Of a DNA stretch of 34,773 bases, positions 16,645 through 25,163 are shown in pieces. Both the position numbers and the translations under genes were made by a program. The stretch spans positions 1 to 34,773 of the forward strand of contig CAYOXX010000027.1 of assembly GCA_964408025.1 (NCBI GenBank), written 5' to 3'. The notes beneath the pieces are model-generated. The model saw nothing but the letters and a program-made list of their open reading frames with translations, ran no database searches and had not been told where the DNA came from. The DNA is from CAYOXX01 sp964408025. Lineage in GTDB: Bacteria > Acidobacteriota > DATKUA01. Numbering within the stretch: position 1 is the stretch's first letter; each line of letters starts with the position of its first letter.

Positions 16645-19040
16645 TGCCTCACCTCCCCACCGCCGACGGCGATCTCGACCGGCACCTCGACGACCGTGGT
16701 GTTGCGGGCGAAGTCGACCGCGGTGACCCGCAGCGCGTAGGTGCCAGCAGGCAGCTCGAGCGGAAGCTGCACCTCGGCGCGGCTGGCCCCGAGGGCTGTG
16801 CGGTAGCGCGCCTCGACCGGCAGCAGGCGGCCGAAGCGGACCCGCAGGCGGCGAGTGTCGCGGTCGGAGTTAATAGTCACCACGATCCGCCCGCCGGGCA
16901 TGTAACGCTCCCTGTCGGTGCGCACCCGCAGGCGCGGCGGCCGGCTGTCGATGACGAAGCTCTTCTCCTCCTTGTAGAGGTTGCCGTCGCCGTCGGTCAG
17001 CAGCAGCGTGCAGCTGTAGGTGCCGTCGCGCATCTCCTTCGGCGCCAGGAAGCGGGTCTCCCAGACGTCCTCGTCGGCGATGTAGTGCAGCGGCTTGGTG
17101 AGACCGAATGGGAATACGGCGACCACGGAGACGATGATAGGGTCCGCCCGCACTCGCAGCACGGGGTCGCCCGGGCGTATGGCGCGCGGCCGCAGCAGGG
17201 CCCGCGGCGCGGCCAGGAAGGAGGTGTAGGGGGTTACGAACTTGTAGCGCCTGGCCAGGGCGACTACCTCCTCGACGAGCGGCTCGACGTCCTCGCCCGG
17301 CGCGGCCATCTCGATTCGCCGCAGCAGGCTGTCGACGCGCAGCTTGGCCCAGCGGCGCGGCAGCATCTCGTGTTCGGTGGCCCGCTCCGGCAGCCGGACC
17401 TCGGCCTCGACCTCCACCTCGCGTTCGCCCTCGAGCCCGCGGACGCTCACCCGCTCGCGCTCACGCGGCTGTGCGTAGCGGCCGATGAAGGTGACGATCG
17501 AGCGGTCGTAGCCTCGCTGCCCGCCGGCCGGGTAGACGCGGTCGATGTTCTGCATGTCGTCGAAGAGGATGCCGATGCCGGCGATCACCGCCTCGCCGAG
17601 CTTATCGAGGAAGGTGCGCAGCGCGAAGTCGATCTCCTCGGTCTCAGGAGTCCATGCGAAGTGGCCGCCGCTGTCGTCGGCGATCTGGCGTAGGAGCGCG
17701 CTGTCAGCCTCGCCGCCGATGCCGAAGACCATAAACCTGGCGCCGGCGCCGCGGTTGGCGGTGCGAATCCGCTCGGCGATGCGGGCGTAGTTGAGCTCCT
17801 CCAGCGTCGGCGAGCCGTCGGTGATCAGCACGACGTAGCGCTCGCGCCCCGCCCCCGCCTCAGCCGGTCCTTGGGCGAGGGCCTCGAGCACCGCCTCGAC
17901 GGCGCCGGCGATATCGGTGCCGCCCATCAGGTAGCCGGAGCGGAAGAAGTCGAGCGCCGCGGCGACGTTCTCCTCGCCCACCGGCACCAGCCCGGAGGCG
18001 AAGCTGCGGACCTCCTGGTTGAAGGTCACCAGCTCGAAGCGGTCCCCCTCGGGCAGGTTGCCGAGGAAGAACTGCAGCGCCTCGTGGCTGCGCTCGAGCT
18101 TGTCCCACTGCATCGAGAGGCTGGTGTCGACCATCAGGACTACGTCCTTGGGCGGGCGCTGGCGGCCATTGCCCCCGTGCAGGTTGTAGACCACCGAGGC
18201 GGCGAAGTAGCCGTCCTCGTCGGACCATGTGCCGCCACCGCCCAGGGGGCCGGTGTCGCGCACCGCTTCGGTATCGCGGTAGCTGAGGAAGGAGAGCAGG
18301 CTGGCGGCGACGTCGATCTCGTACTCGAAGGCGAAGTCCTCGGTGAACTCGATCGCCTCGGCGGAGAAGCGGGCGCGCACGCCGTGGGCGTCGCTGCGCT
18401 CGAGCTGCAGCGGCATCGCCTTGCCGACCTGGCGGAAGCCGCTGATCGGGAGCTCGCTCTCCAGCGCCAGCCGCAGGTCGAAGATGTCGCAGCTCTGGCG
18501 GCCGTAGAGGGTCGGCCTGAGGGGGAAGCTGAAGCGGCTGCTCAAGGAGGCCACCTCGAGGTTGGCGGTGTACTCGATCTCGACCCGCTTGGTGCCGAAG
18601 GCGGGTATAGGGAAGATCTCGACGCTGAAGACGTTGCGCGTGTCGAGCCGCGTCGTCTCAAGCAAGCCGGGGTCGATGCGCATGAAGGTCAGCTCCTCGT
18701 AGATCTCGCGGGCCCGCCGGCGCTCGACGACGACGCCGGGGATGCGGACGCCGTCCTCCCAGATGGCGAAGTCGGAGACGAGCGAGCCCTCCGGCAGGGT
18801 GAATATGTAGCGCCCCTCGACGTCGCGCTCGATGTGATTCTGGAAAATCTGGATGACGCGCACGCGGGCGTACTGGCCGTCGACCTCGACCGCCACCGAC
18901 ATCCGGTGCAGCGAGAGTATCGAGGGATCGGGCTCGCTGGTGATGTTCTGCGGGATGATGACGCCGGCGTCTGCGGCCGCCGCTGCCGGCAGCCCGAAGA
19001 GAATGCCGAGCGTGAGGAAGAGAATCGTTTTGCGATTCAT
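16641..19040 (-). CDS. Exported VIT plus von Willebrand factor A domain protein
   Basis: A 799-residue protein with a Sec signal at residues 1-23. Residues about 35-165 form a VIT (inter-alpha-trypsin type) domain: SVAVEVDGQYARVRVIQIFQN, then EGRYIFTLPEGSLVSDFAIW and RRRAREIYEEL. Residues about 298-480 are a VWA domain with an intact metal-ion site: D305-T-S307-L-S309, the GGTDI threonine loop, and VLITDGSPT. The last 150 residues look like two beta-sandwich modules (FVIDSRPPRLRVRTDRE, then YALRVTAVDFARN). VIT/VWA proteins bind partner proteins through a chelated divalent metal. There is no C-terminal anchor or sortase motif. The start is the ATG at 19040, with GAGGG about 7 nt before it. It lies 13 bases after the propeller gene and overlaps the TPR gene by four, so it sits mid-operon. 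Confidence 0.9.
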   Translation of the reverse strand: MNRKTILFLTLGILFGLPAAAAADAGVIIPQNITSEPDPSILSLHRMSVAVEVDGQYARVRVIQIFQNHIERDVEGRYIFTLPEGSLVSDFAIWEDGVRIPGVVVERRRAREIYEELTFMRIDPGLLETTRLDTRNVFSVEIFPIPAFGTKRVEIEYTANLEVASLSSRFSFPLRPTLYGRQSCDIFDLRLALESELPISGFRQVGKAMPLQLERSDAHGVRARFSAEAIEFTEDFAFEYEIDVAASLLSFLSYRDTEAVRDTGPLGGGGTWSDEDGYFAASVVYNLHGGNGRQRPPKDVVLMVDTSLSMQWDKLERSHEALQFFLGNLPEGDRFELVTFNQEVRSFASGLVPVGEENVAAALDFFRSGYLMGGTDIAGAVEAVLEALAQGPAEAGAGRERYVVLITDGSPTLEELNYARIAERIRTANRGAGARFMVFGIGGEADSALLRQIADDSGGHFAWTPETEEIDFALRTFLDKLGEAVIAGIGILFDDMQNIDRVYPAGGQRGYDRSIVTFIGRYAQPRERERVSVRGLEGEREVEVEAEVRLPERATEHEMLPRRWAKLRVDSLLRRIEMAAPGEDVEPLVEEVVALARRYKFVTPYTSFLAAPRALLRPRAIRPGDPVLRVRADPIIVSVVAVFPFGLTKPLHYIADEDVWETRFLAPKEMRDGTYSCTLLLTDGDGNLYKEEKSFVIDSRPPRLRVRTDRERYMPGGRIVVTINSDRDTRRLRVRFGRLLPVEARYRTALGASRAEVQLPLELPAGTYALRVTAVDFARNTTVVEVPVEIAVGGGEVRQ

Positions 19041-19053
19041 GTTAAATCCCTCA

Positions 19054-20979
19054 TCAGAGGTTGGAGCGTCGGATTACCACGACGCCGTTGTCGGTGCCTA
19101 TGAAGATGCGCCGCTCATCGGCCGCCAGGGCGGTGACGTTGGGCGAGCCGAGGCCGCGGTCGCTGACCTCCCAGCGGCCCCGCTGCCGCCGCAGGATAAT
19201 CAGGCCGCGGTCCAGCGTGCCGACCAGCAGCATGTCGGCGCTGCGCAGCACGGCGTTGGGATTGACCTCGATGCCGCGCAGCTGCTGTGGCATCTCCTCC
19301 CAGCCGCCGTCGGGGCGCCGCAGGGCCAGCCCGCCGCCGTAGGTGCCGACCAGCAGCGAGCCGTCGAGCTCGTGCAGTGCCGTCACCCAGTGGGTCGGCA
19401 GCTCGGAGTTCTCGGGCGTGATGCGGCCCACCACCTGGTGCCCGGCCACGAGGCTGATTCCGCCGAGCGTGCCGACGACCAGGTCGAACTCGTCTTCGCC
19501 CGCCCACCCGCGCGGCAGGAGGCAGAAGACGCGGTTGTTTATGAGGCCATGGAAGGCGTAGATGCTGCGCACTCCCGAGCCGGAGATGAATGAGATGCCG
19601 CCGCCAGTGGCTGCGACGACCTCGGTTCCGGCCCGCCGCACGTGGTTGACCTCGTTGCTGATCAGCCCCTCCTCGGTGGTCCAGGCGGAGCGGACGCCGT
19701 CGGGCCCGAAGCGAACCAGCCCCTTGCTGCCGCCGAGGTAAACGGCGCCCTCGGCCGGGTCGAAGTAGAGGCACTTGATGGTGCGGCACTGATCGTCGTC
19801 CAGTCGCTGGAGCTGCTGCAACTCCGGCGAGTAGATATCGAGCCCGGCGTCGAAGTAACCTACCCAGAGGTTGCCGCCTGCGTCGAGGGCGAGCGCGGAG
19901 ATGTGATTGGCGCTCAGTTCTACCGGCGGCCGCTCGCCAAACGGCTCGAGGCCGGAGGCGGTCAGCAGGTGCGGGCCGGAGCTGGCCAGGACCCAGGTGC
20001 GGCCGTCGGCGACCGCGAGGCGGTTGACGGAGACTGGGAAGCGCCTGTTGCCGAGGGCGAGCGCGTCCCGGCGCCGCCCGGCGCTGTAGCGCTCGAGGCG
20101 GCCGTCGAGCGTACCGATCAGCGTGGCGCCGGCGGTCCGCAGGGCCGCAGCGGCCGTCAGCGGCCGCGCCCAGGGCGTAATCCCCAGGCGGTCGTCCACG
20201 AGGCAGAGCCCGGTCACCGTAGCCACCAGCAGCTCATGGCCCGGCGCCAGGGCGGTGACGCGCTCGTCGGGCAGGCCTTCGCCGGCTCCGAGGCGCACAA
20301 AGGCGGCGCCGCGCTGGACGTAGAGGCCGCTGCCGCGGCTGCCGACGGCTAGCTGGCCGCGCCAATCTGCCAGGGCTGTGACGCGGCGGAAGTCGGCACC
20401 CGGCAGGTGGCCGACGTCGGCGCGGAAGTCGCCGCCGTCGAAGCTGAGGAGCCCGGCGCCGTCGGTCCCCACCAGCAGCCGCTCGCCCTGCGGCAGCAGC
20501 GCCGTCACAGCCGCCGACGGCAGCCGCGGACGGAAAGTCGTGGCCACGCCGTCGCGCAGGGCGACGAGCCCGCGGTCGCTGCCAATGTAGAGGGCGCCGC
20601 GCCAGGAGGCCAGGCAGCTCAGGCGGTTGCTGGGCAGGCCGTTGAGGTGGGTGTAGTGGGCAATCAGTTCGCCGCTGGGGTAGTGGACGAGGAGGCCGCC
20701 GTCGGTGGCGACGTAGATGAGGCCGCCGTGCAGGGCGACGTCCCTGGCGTCGCGCGTGCTCAGCAGGACGCGCCAGCCGGAAGGCTGGGTGCGCTCCAGG
20801 TCGACCGGCTCGCACCGCTCGGTCGGCACCGCGTCGCTCGGCTGCGGGCTTTCCGCTCCGGCCAGGAACCTCTCGACGTCGCGAACCGTGAGCACCGCGC
20901 CGGCCAGCAGCAGTCCGCCGACGGCGAGCAGCAGAATAAGCAGGTCCGTGGTATCGAAAGGAATGGAGCGGAGCTTCAT
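19054..20979 (-). CDS. Membrane-anchored beta-propeller (two-component-regulator-propeller type)
   Basis: A 641-residue protein with one N-terminal membrane segment (about 13-33) and a large external part. It is built of repeats of the Reg_prop kind, each with a phrase such as GLPSNRLSCLASWRGALYIGSDRG, LPSAAVTALLPQGERLLVGTDG, or VTALALADERRIFIGTDNG-like endings. Such propellers normally form the sensor part of hybrid histidine kinases, but no kinase, response regulator or HTH follows here, so this is a free-standing propeller anchored in the membrane. It is the first gene of the four-gene operon; AGGT lies about 7 nt before the ATG at 20979 and a promoter is seen at 21006-21034. Ligand and partner are unknown; sensing or docking for the VIT/VWA and TPR proteins is inferred from linkage. 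Confidence 0.82.
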   Translation of the reverse strand: MKLRSIPFDTTDLLILLLAVGGLLLAGAVLTVRDVERFLAGAESPQPSDAVPTERCEPVDLERTQPSGWRVLLSTRDARDVALHGGLIYVATDGGLLVHYPSGELIAHYTHLNGLPSNRLSCLASWRGALYIGSDRGLVALRDGVATTFRPRLPSAAVTALLPQGERLLVGTDGAGLLSFDGGDFRADVGHLPGADFRRVTALADWRGQLAVGSRGSGLYVQRGAAFVRLGAGEGLPDERVTALAPGHELLVATVTGLCLVDDRLGITPWARPLTAAAALRTAGATLIGTLDGRLERYSAGRRRDALALGNRRFPVSVNRLAVADGRTWVLASSGPHLLTASGLEPFGERPPVELSANHISALALDAGGNLWVGYFDAGLDIYSPELQQLQRLDDDQCRTIKCLYFDPAEGAVYLGGSKGLVRFGPDGVRSAWTTEEGLISNEVNHVRRAGTEVVAATGGGISFISGSGVRSIYAFHGLINNRVFCLLPRGWAGEDEFDLVVGTLGGISLVAGHQVVGRITPENSELPTHWVTALHELDGSLLVGTYGGGLALRRPDGGWEEMPQQLRGIEVNPNAVLRSADMLLVGTLDRGLIILRRQRGRWEVSDRGLGSPNVTALAADERRIFIGTDNGVVVIRRSNL

Positions 20980-21005
20980 ATATCTACCTGCTGGTCAGCG
21001 AATCC

Positions 21006-21034
21006 ATCTTGTCACGGCCTCCTAATAGCGTCAA
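21006..21034 (-). promoter_or_regulatory. Promoter of the propeller/VWA/TPR operon
   Basis: On the minus strand TTGACG (21029-21034), a 17-nt spacer and CAAGAT (21006-21011). Initiation near 21000 gives a leader of about 20 nt. It is divergent from the lipoprotein/ABC operon promoter 170 bases away, so one intergenic region could control both envelope operons. Confidence 0.55.
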
Positions 21035-21203
21035 GCCCGACGGCGCTTTGCGGGGCCTCCCTGGGGGAGTGGGTAGCAAACGCCGTGCCTGCTGCGCGCC
21101 CTGTGCAAACTGTTGATAACAAACAGCTTGACTACACGGAAAATCGAGCCCAAATCGCACGGCGGCCACACTGTGTCACCCCTGCCGCCGGCCGGCGGTT
21201 GCC

Positions 21204-21232
21204 TTGACTCACCTAGGGGGCCGTGCTACGAT
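21204..21232 (+). promoter_or_regulatory. Promoter of the lipoprotein/ABC/LolA-like operon
   Basis: TTGACT (21204-21209), a 17-nt spacer and TACGAT (21227-21232). Initiation near 21239 falls downstream of the in-frame GTG at 21223, which supports the ATG at 21265 as the true start of the first gene. Confidence 0.65.
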
Positions 21233-21264
21233 CCGGCGCTTTTTCGCCCGGCGGATACCTCGCG

Positions 21265-22149
21265 ATGCGATGCTTGCTGAAAACTACTGTGTCCCTGGCC
21301 GCGACGGCGGTGCTCCTGGCCGCCTCCTGCGCGCCCAGGGTGGTGCCCGAGCGGGAGCGCGTTCGTCCCGCCTACCTGACGGCCACGATCGGGGAGCTGC
21401 TGGGATCGCTGCGTGAGCGCAACGCCGCAGTGAGCGGCCTGCAGGCGCAGGGTAGGCTGGAGTACCGCTTCACGTACGCCGGGCGCGGCTTCCGCGGCAC
21501 CGCTGTGAGGTTGCAGTTCGCCAAGCCGGACAGCGTCTACGTGCGCGGCTACGAGCGCCTGGCCGGGACGCTCTTCAGGCTGGTGAGCGACGGCAGCCGC
21601 TTCTGGGCGGAGAACACGCGGGGCAGCGAGGTTTACACCGGGCCGGTACTGCACTCGGTGCGCAGCGAGGCCGCGGGGGAGACCGAGATCTGGGAAGGCC
21701 TCCACCCGGCGGTGCTGGCCGAGGCCCTGCTGCTGGACGACATATCTACCGAGCGCGCGGTTTGCGAAACCTATCCGGGCCGCTATATAATCACCCTTCT
21801 TGAGCTTACTGCCGACGGTGATATGGTGCCCCGCAGGCGCATCTGGTTCGAGCGGGAGCGACTGCGGGTGACGCGCCACCAGGTCTTCACGGCCGACGGC
21901 CGCCTGGCAACCGACGCCCTGCTGGGCCGCTACGAGCGTGTGAGCGAGGGGGGCGAGATTGAATTGCCGCACCACTTTTCGATCAGCAGGCCGTGGGAGG
22001 AGCTGAGGCTGGAGCTGGAGCTGCGGCGTATCCGGCTGAACCCGGAGTTCAACGAGGAGCTGTTCGACTACCAGGTGCCGCCGGGTTACCGGGTGCGCGA
22101 CCTCGAGGCGGTGAGCGGGGAGAGCGGGGAGAATGCCGAACATCGTTAA
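21265..22149 (+). CDS. Lipoprotein with LolA/LolB-like (DUF4292-like) fold
   Basis: A 294-residue protein with a lipoprotein signal ending LLAASC, so the mature protein is lipid-anchored at that cysteine. Its middle part (AAVSGLQAQGRLEYRFTYAGRGFRGTAVRLQFAKPDSVYVRGYE) follows the pattern of LolA/LolB-type half-barrel proteins that carry lipids or lipoproteins in the periplasm. The start is the ATG at 21265: the upstream in-frame GTG lies before the predicted transcription start. It is the first gene of a five-gene envelope operon and overlaps the permease gene by 17 bases. With the LolA-like carrier at the end of the operon, a LolB-like receiving role in the outer membrane is plausible but inferred. 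Confidence 0.75.
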   Translation: MRCLLKTTVSLAATAVLLAASCAPRVVPERERVRPAYLTATIGELLGSLRERNAAVSGLQAQGRLEYRFTYAGRGFRGTAVRLQFAKPDSVYVRGYERLAGTLFRLVSDGSRFWAENTRGSEVYTGPVLHSVRSEAAGETEIWEGLHPAVLAEALLLDDISTERAVCETYPGRYIITLLELTADGDMVPRRRIWFERERLRVTRHQVFTADGRLATDALLGRYERVSEGGEIELPHHFSISRPWEELRLELELRRIRLNPEFNEELFDYQVPPGYRVRDLEAVSGESGENAEHR

Positions 22150-23245
22150 GGCGAACCTGCTGTCGCGCAAGACGCGCAGCCTCGTCTCCATCTTTGGCAT
22201 CGGCCTCAGCGTGGCGCTGCTGCTGGTGATGGTCGGCTTGGTCAACGGCAACATCCGCGACCTGGCCCGGCGCATCGCCTACGTCGGCGCCGATGTGATG
22301 GTCAGCAAGGACAGCTTCGGCGCCTTCTACCCCAACGAGCTCGTGAACGAGCGCTGGGGCGAGCGCATCCTGCGCGAGGTCGAGGGGGTCGAGCGGATCG
22401 CGGCGGTGCTCATCGAGTCGGCGTCGTCGGTCAACGGCGTGCGCCAGTTCAACTACGTCTACGGCATAGACTACGACCAGTACAACCGGGTCGGCTCCGG
22501 CTTCGAATTCGTCGCCGGCGGGCCGCTGCGAGGGCAGTTCGACCTGCTACTGGACCGCCGGGTTGCCCGGTCCAACGATATCGAGGTCGGCGACGAGGTG
22601 GAGATGCTCGGCCGCCGCTGGTCGGTGGTCGGCATCGTCAAGGAGGCGCTGGGGGCGAGGCTCTTCGTCCGGCGGGACAGCCTGACGGAGCTCGCCCGGC
22701 CCGGCCGCGGCGGGGTGGCGACGCTCTTCTACGTGCGCGCCGAGGACCGCGACCGGACCGCCGAGCTGGTGGCGGGCCTGAGGGAGCACCTGGGCGAGGG
22801 CTGGGCGGTGCGCGACATCAACGAGCTGTTCGGCGTATTCATCAGCAGCGCGCTCGGCCTCAGGGAGTTCATGATCGCCCTGATCGGCGTCTGCGCGGTC
22901 ATCTGCTTCGCCGTCATCCTGCTCTCGATGTACAACTCGATCATAGAGCGCACCCGCGAGATCGGCATCCTCAAGAGCCTCGGCGCTACCAAGACCTTCA
23001 TCGTCGTCGAGATCATCAAGGAGGCGCTGATCATCACGGTCGTCGGCATCCTGCTCGGCTACCTTCTGACCTTCCTCGCTGGGTTGCTGGTGACAGGGCT
23101 CTTCCCGCTGCTGCAGCTGGAGATGTCGCCCGACTGGATGGCATACAGCGCGGTAATCGCCCTGATCGCCTCGATACTCGGCACGCTCTACCCCGCCAGC
23201 CGCGCCACGCGGCTGGACCCGGTGGTGGCGCTAACCTACCAGTGA
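22133..23245 (+). CDS. ABC transporter permease, MacB/FtsX (LolC-like) type
   Basis: A 370-residue inner-membrane protein with the layout of type VII (mechanotransmission) ABC permeases: one N-terminal membrane helix (about 18-40), a periplasmic domain of about 200 residues, and three C-terminal helices (about 245-275, 295-325, 340-358). The last residues, YPASRATRLDPVVALTYQ, are the typical ending of MacB/LolC/LolE permeases, and RTREIGILKSLGA is the usual cytoplasmic coupling helix. With the adjacent ATPase it should form a homodimeric transporter. The operon's LolA-like and LolB-like proteins favour lipoprotein or lipid release over drug or peptide export. The ATG at 22133 lies inside the preceding gene's end, so translation is probably coupled. 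Confidence 0.9.
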   Translation: MPNIVKANLLSRKTRSLVSIFGIGLSVALLLVMVGLVNGNIRDLARRIAYVGADVMVSKDSFGAFYPNELVNERWGERILREVEGVERIAAVLIESASSVNGVRQFNYVYGIDYDQYNRVGSGFEFVAGGPLRGQFDLLLDRRVARSNDIEVGDEVEMLGRRWSVVGIVKEALGARLFVRRDSLTELARPGRGGVATLFYVRAEDRDRTAELVAGLREHLGEGWAVRDINELFGVFISSALGLREFMIALIGVCAVICFAVILLSMYNSIIERTREIGILKSLGATKTFIVVEIIKEALIITVVGILLGYLLTFLAGLLVTGLFPLLQLEMSPDWMAYSAVIALIASILGTLYPASRATRLDPVVALTYQ

Positions 23246-23248
23246 GCG

Positions 23249-23947
23249 ATGACCAGTAACGGTAAAGACGATCTGATCGTTGTCGATAAGGTAGTGAAGA
23301 TCTACCAGATGGGCGAGATGGAGGTTCGGGCCCTGCGCGGCATCGATCTGCGCGTGCGGCGCAAGGAGTTCGTCGCGGTGCTCGGCCCCTCCGGCTGCGG
23401 CAAGAGCACGCTGCTGCACATCATCGGCGGCCTCGCCACACCCACGAGCGGTAAGGTGACGGTGGACGGCACAGACATGGGCTCGCCGCGCGACGGTGTG
23501 CGCACCCGCTTCCGGCGCGAGAAAATCGGCTTCGTCTTCCAGCGCTTCAACCTCTTCAACATCCTCACCGCGGCCGACAACATTCGACTGGCCCTGAAGA
23601 TCCGCGGCGACTTGGTCGGGAACTCCGAGGGCCGGGTCGGAGAGCTGATGGAGATGGTCGGCCTCGCCGACAAGATGAACCACAAGCCGCTGCAGATGTC
23701 GCAGGGGGAGCAGCAGCGGGTGGCGATCGCCAGGGCGCTGATCTGCAGCCCGTCGATACTGCTGTCTGACGAGCCGACCGGTAACCTCGACAGCGCCAAC
23801 AGCGAGAGGGTGCTGGAGCTGATGAGGCACCTCAACGAGAACCTCGGCCAGACGATCATGATGATCACCCACAACCACGAGGCAGCCGCGGTTGCGGACC
23901 GCCGCATCGAGATGCGCGATGGGCAGGTGATCGACCACAACGCATAA
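23249..23947 (+). CDS. ABC transporter ATPase, LolD/MacB type
   Basis: A 232-residue cytoplasmic ATPase that drives the adjacent permease, starting three bases after it stops. Motifs are complete: Walker A GPSGCGKSTLLH, the Q-loop in FVFQRFNLF, Walker B ILLSDEPTGNLD, and the H-loop in MMITHNHE. The signature reads MSQGEQQRVAIARAL rather than the classical LSGGQ, a variant with Gln at the third position. The length is normal for LolD-type subunits. The lipoprotein context makes a LolCDE-like role the first guess. Confidence 0.93.
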   Translation: MTSNGKDDLIVVDKVVKIYQMGEMEVRALRGIDLRVRRKEFVAVLGPSGCGKSTLLHIIGGLATPTSGKVTVDGTDMGSPRDGVRTRFRREKIGFVFQRFNLFNILTAADNIRLALKIRGDLVGNSEGRVGELMEMVGLADKMNHKPLQMSQGEQQRVAIARALICSPSILLSDEPTGNLDSANSERVLELMRHLNENLGQTIMMITHNHEAAAVADRRIEMRDGQVIDHNA

Positions 23948-23959
23948 GGGAGAAGGGCC

Positions 23960-24316
23960 GTGTTCTTCTTTCGCGCCATCAAGAAGATGATCCTCTGGGA
24001 CTACCGCCGCGGAAGCTGGCAGCACGAGTTCCTCTGCCTGGCCTACATCGCAGCCCTGATCTTTATTCCGACAAACTCCAACGGTTGGTTCGCCGACGGC
24101 GAGCGCGTTCATCTTGGCGACGACCAGACCATAATGCTGCACCGTGTCGACACCAACCTTTTTCTCACCTGGGACCCGGACGACGGGGAACCCGGAATCG
24201 ACAATCCGGAGCTGCTCCGCTTCGTCACCGGGCGCTTCGGGCCGGATGCGAAGCTGATCAGGGATGCGGAGGAGGGCGCGCGGCGCTACTGGATCGTGCC
24301 GAGGGGTCTGCAATGA
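23960..24316 (+). CDS. Small single-pass membrane protein in the ABC/LolA-like operon
   Basis: A 118-residue protein starting at GTG 23960, with GGGAGAAGGG just upstream. An amphipathic, basic N-terminus precedes one membrane segment (about 23-40, LCLAYIAALIFIPT), and the remaining 75 residues are acidic and probably periplasmic. No family is recognised. It sits 12 bases after the ATPase and shares an ATGA overlap with the LolA-like gene, so it is tightly built into the operon. It may be an accessory subunit of the transporter or help hand cargo to the LolA-like carrier; this is inference from position. An internal ATG at residue 10 is an alternative start. Confidence 0.7.
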   Translation: MFFFRAIKKMILWDYRRGSWQHEFLCLAYIAALIFIPTNSNGWFADGERVHLGDDQTIMLHRVDTNLFLTWDPDDGEPGIDNPELLRFVTGRFGPDAKLIRDAEEGARRYWIVPRGLQ

Positions 24317-24984
24317 CCGCTGCGTCGCTACTCTGCCTGCTGGCCGTGGCTCTGGTACCGCCCCAAAACAATAGTCAAGAGATCGAAGCGATCATGAGCG
24401 GGCTGGAGGAGGCGAGCGCGCAGCTGCGCTCCTTCTCCGCCAGCTTCCGCCAGGAGGAGGTCGACGAGTTCGGCGACCGCACAACCTTCAACGGCAACAT
24501 CCGCTACCTGGCACCGGACAAGTGGCGCATGATCTCGGAGCTCAACGGCCGGCCGGTCGAGGAGGTGGTCAGCGACGGCGAGCGGGGCTGGATGGTGCGC
24601 CACTCGCTGCGGCGTATCGAGGTGGTCAGCCTCTCGTCGATCAACCGCCGCTCGGGCGGCATCAGCTTCACCGGAGCCGCTCGGATGCTGGGGGAGAATT
24701 ACCTCATAACGCTCGCGGGCACCGAGGAGCTGCCGACCGGCGCCGCATACCGCCTCCACTGCCTGCCGATCGAGGGGGCCCCCAACGCCGACCCGTCAAT
24801 CAGCAGCCTCGAGCTCTGGATCAACGTCGAGCAGCCGGCCCCGGTGATCAAGATGCTGCTGCGCCAGCGCGACGGCGTCGTCATCACCTGGGAACTTCAG
24901 GAGGTGCGGCGCAACGTCGAGGTGGACCCGCGGCAGTTCGAGTTCCACCGTCCGCGCGGATACGAAGTGATCCAACACGAATAG
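24313..24984 (+). CDS. LolA-like outer-membrane lipoprotein carrier
   Basis: A 223-residue periplasmic protein. The ATG at 24313 overlaps the preceding stop by four bases. Residues 1-18 are a short signal peptide. The body follows LolA: LRSFSASFRQEEVDEFGDRTTFNGNIRYLAPDKWRMISE corresponds to the opening strands where LolA has its hydrophobic-cavity wall, followed by ERGWMVRHSLRRIEVV. LolA carries lipoproteins across the periplasm from the LolCDE complex to the outer membrane, which fits this operon's ABC transporter and lipoprotein. Similar folds also carry other lipids, so the cargo is not proven. It is the last gene of the operon; downstream lies a GACAGAC inverted repeat. Confidence 0.85.
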   Translation: MTAASLLCLLAVALVPPQNNSQEIEAIMSGLEEASAQLRSFSASFRQEEVDEFGDRTTFNGNIRYLAPDKWRMISELNGRPVEEVVSDGERGWMVRHSLRRIEVVSLSSINRRSGGISFTGAARMLGENYLITLAGTEELPTGAAYRLHCLPIEGAPNADPSISSLELWINVEQPAPVIKMLLRQRDGVVITWELQEVRRNVEVDPRQFEFHRPRGYEVIQHE

Positions 24985-25037
24985 ATACCTTCCCGGGAGT
25001 TCTGTATTTCTTAAGAATTTTAAGCAACAATCCGGTA

Positions 25038-25084
25038 GGACAGACCCACCAAGGCGCGCCCTGTCGGGCATTCTTGTCTGTCAT
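25038..25084. repeat. GACAGAC inverted repeat, REP-like
   Basis: GACAGAC (25039-25045) is inverted as GTCTGTC (25076-25082). The 16 bases at 25069-25084 are the exact reverse complement of 34719-34734, and both copies are intergenic. The GGACAGAC opening and mirrored ends resemble repeats spread by REP-associated tyrosine transposases, but no transposase gene is in the window. Here it lies between the LolA-like gene and the convergent aminopeptidase, where it could also act as a transcript end. Confidence 0.55.
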
Positions 25085-25163
25085 AGGGGCCAAGCGTCGG
25101 CCGATGACTTGGTTACCTGCTCTGTTGGATCGACGCTCTTCCCGAGAACTACTCTTATAATCT

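Noticed and set aside
17871..19103. Long plus-strand open frame (410 codons) opposite the VIT/VWA gene
   Set aside because: Antisense shadow in GC-rich DNA; the minus-strand VIT and VWA motifs are unambiguous. The same applies to other long frames opposite the TPR gene, such as 12454-13611.
25156..25161. TATAAT just past the aminopeptidase stop
   Set aside because: No -35 at 16-19 nt and no gene follows on the plus strand.
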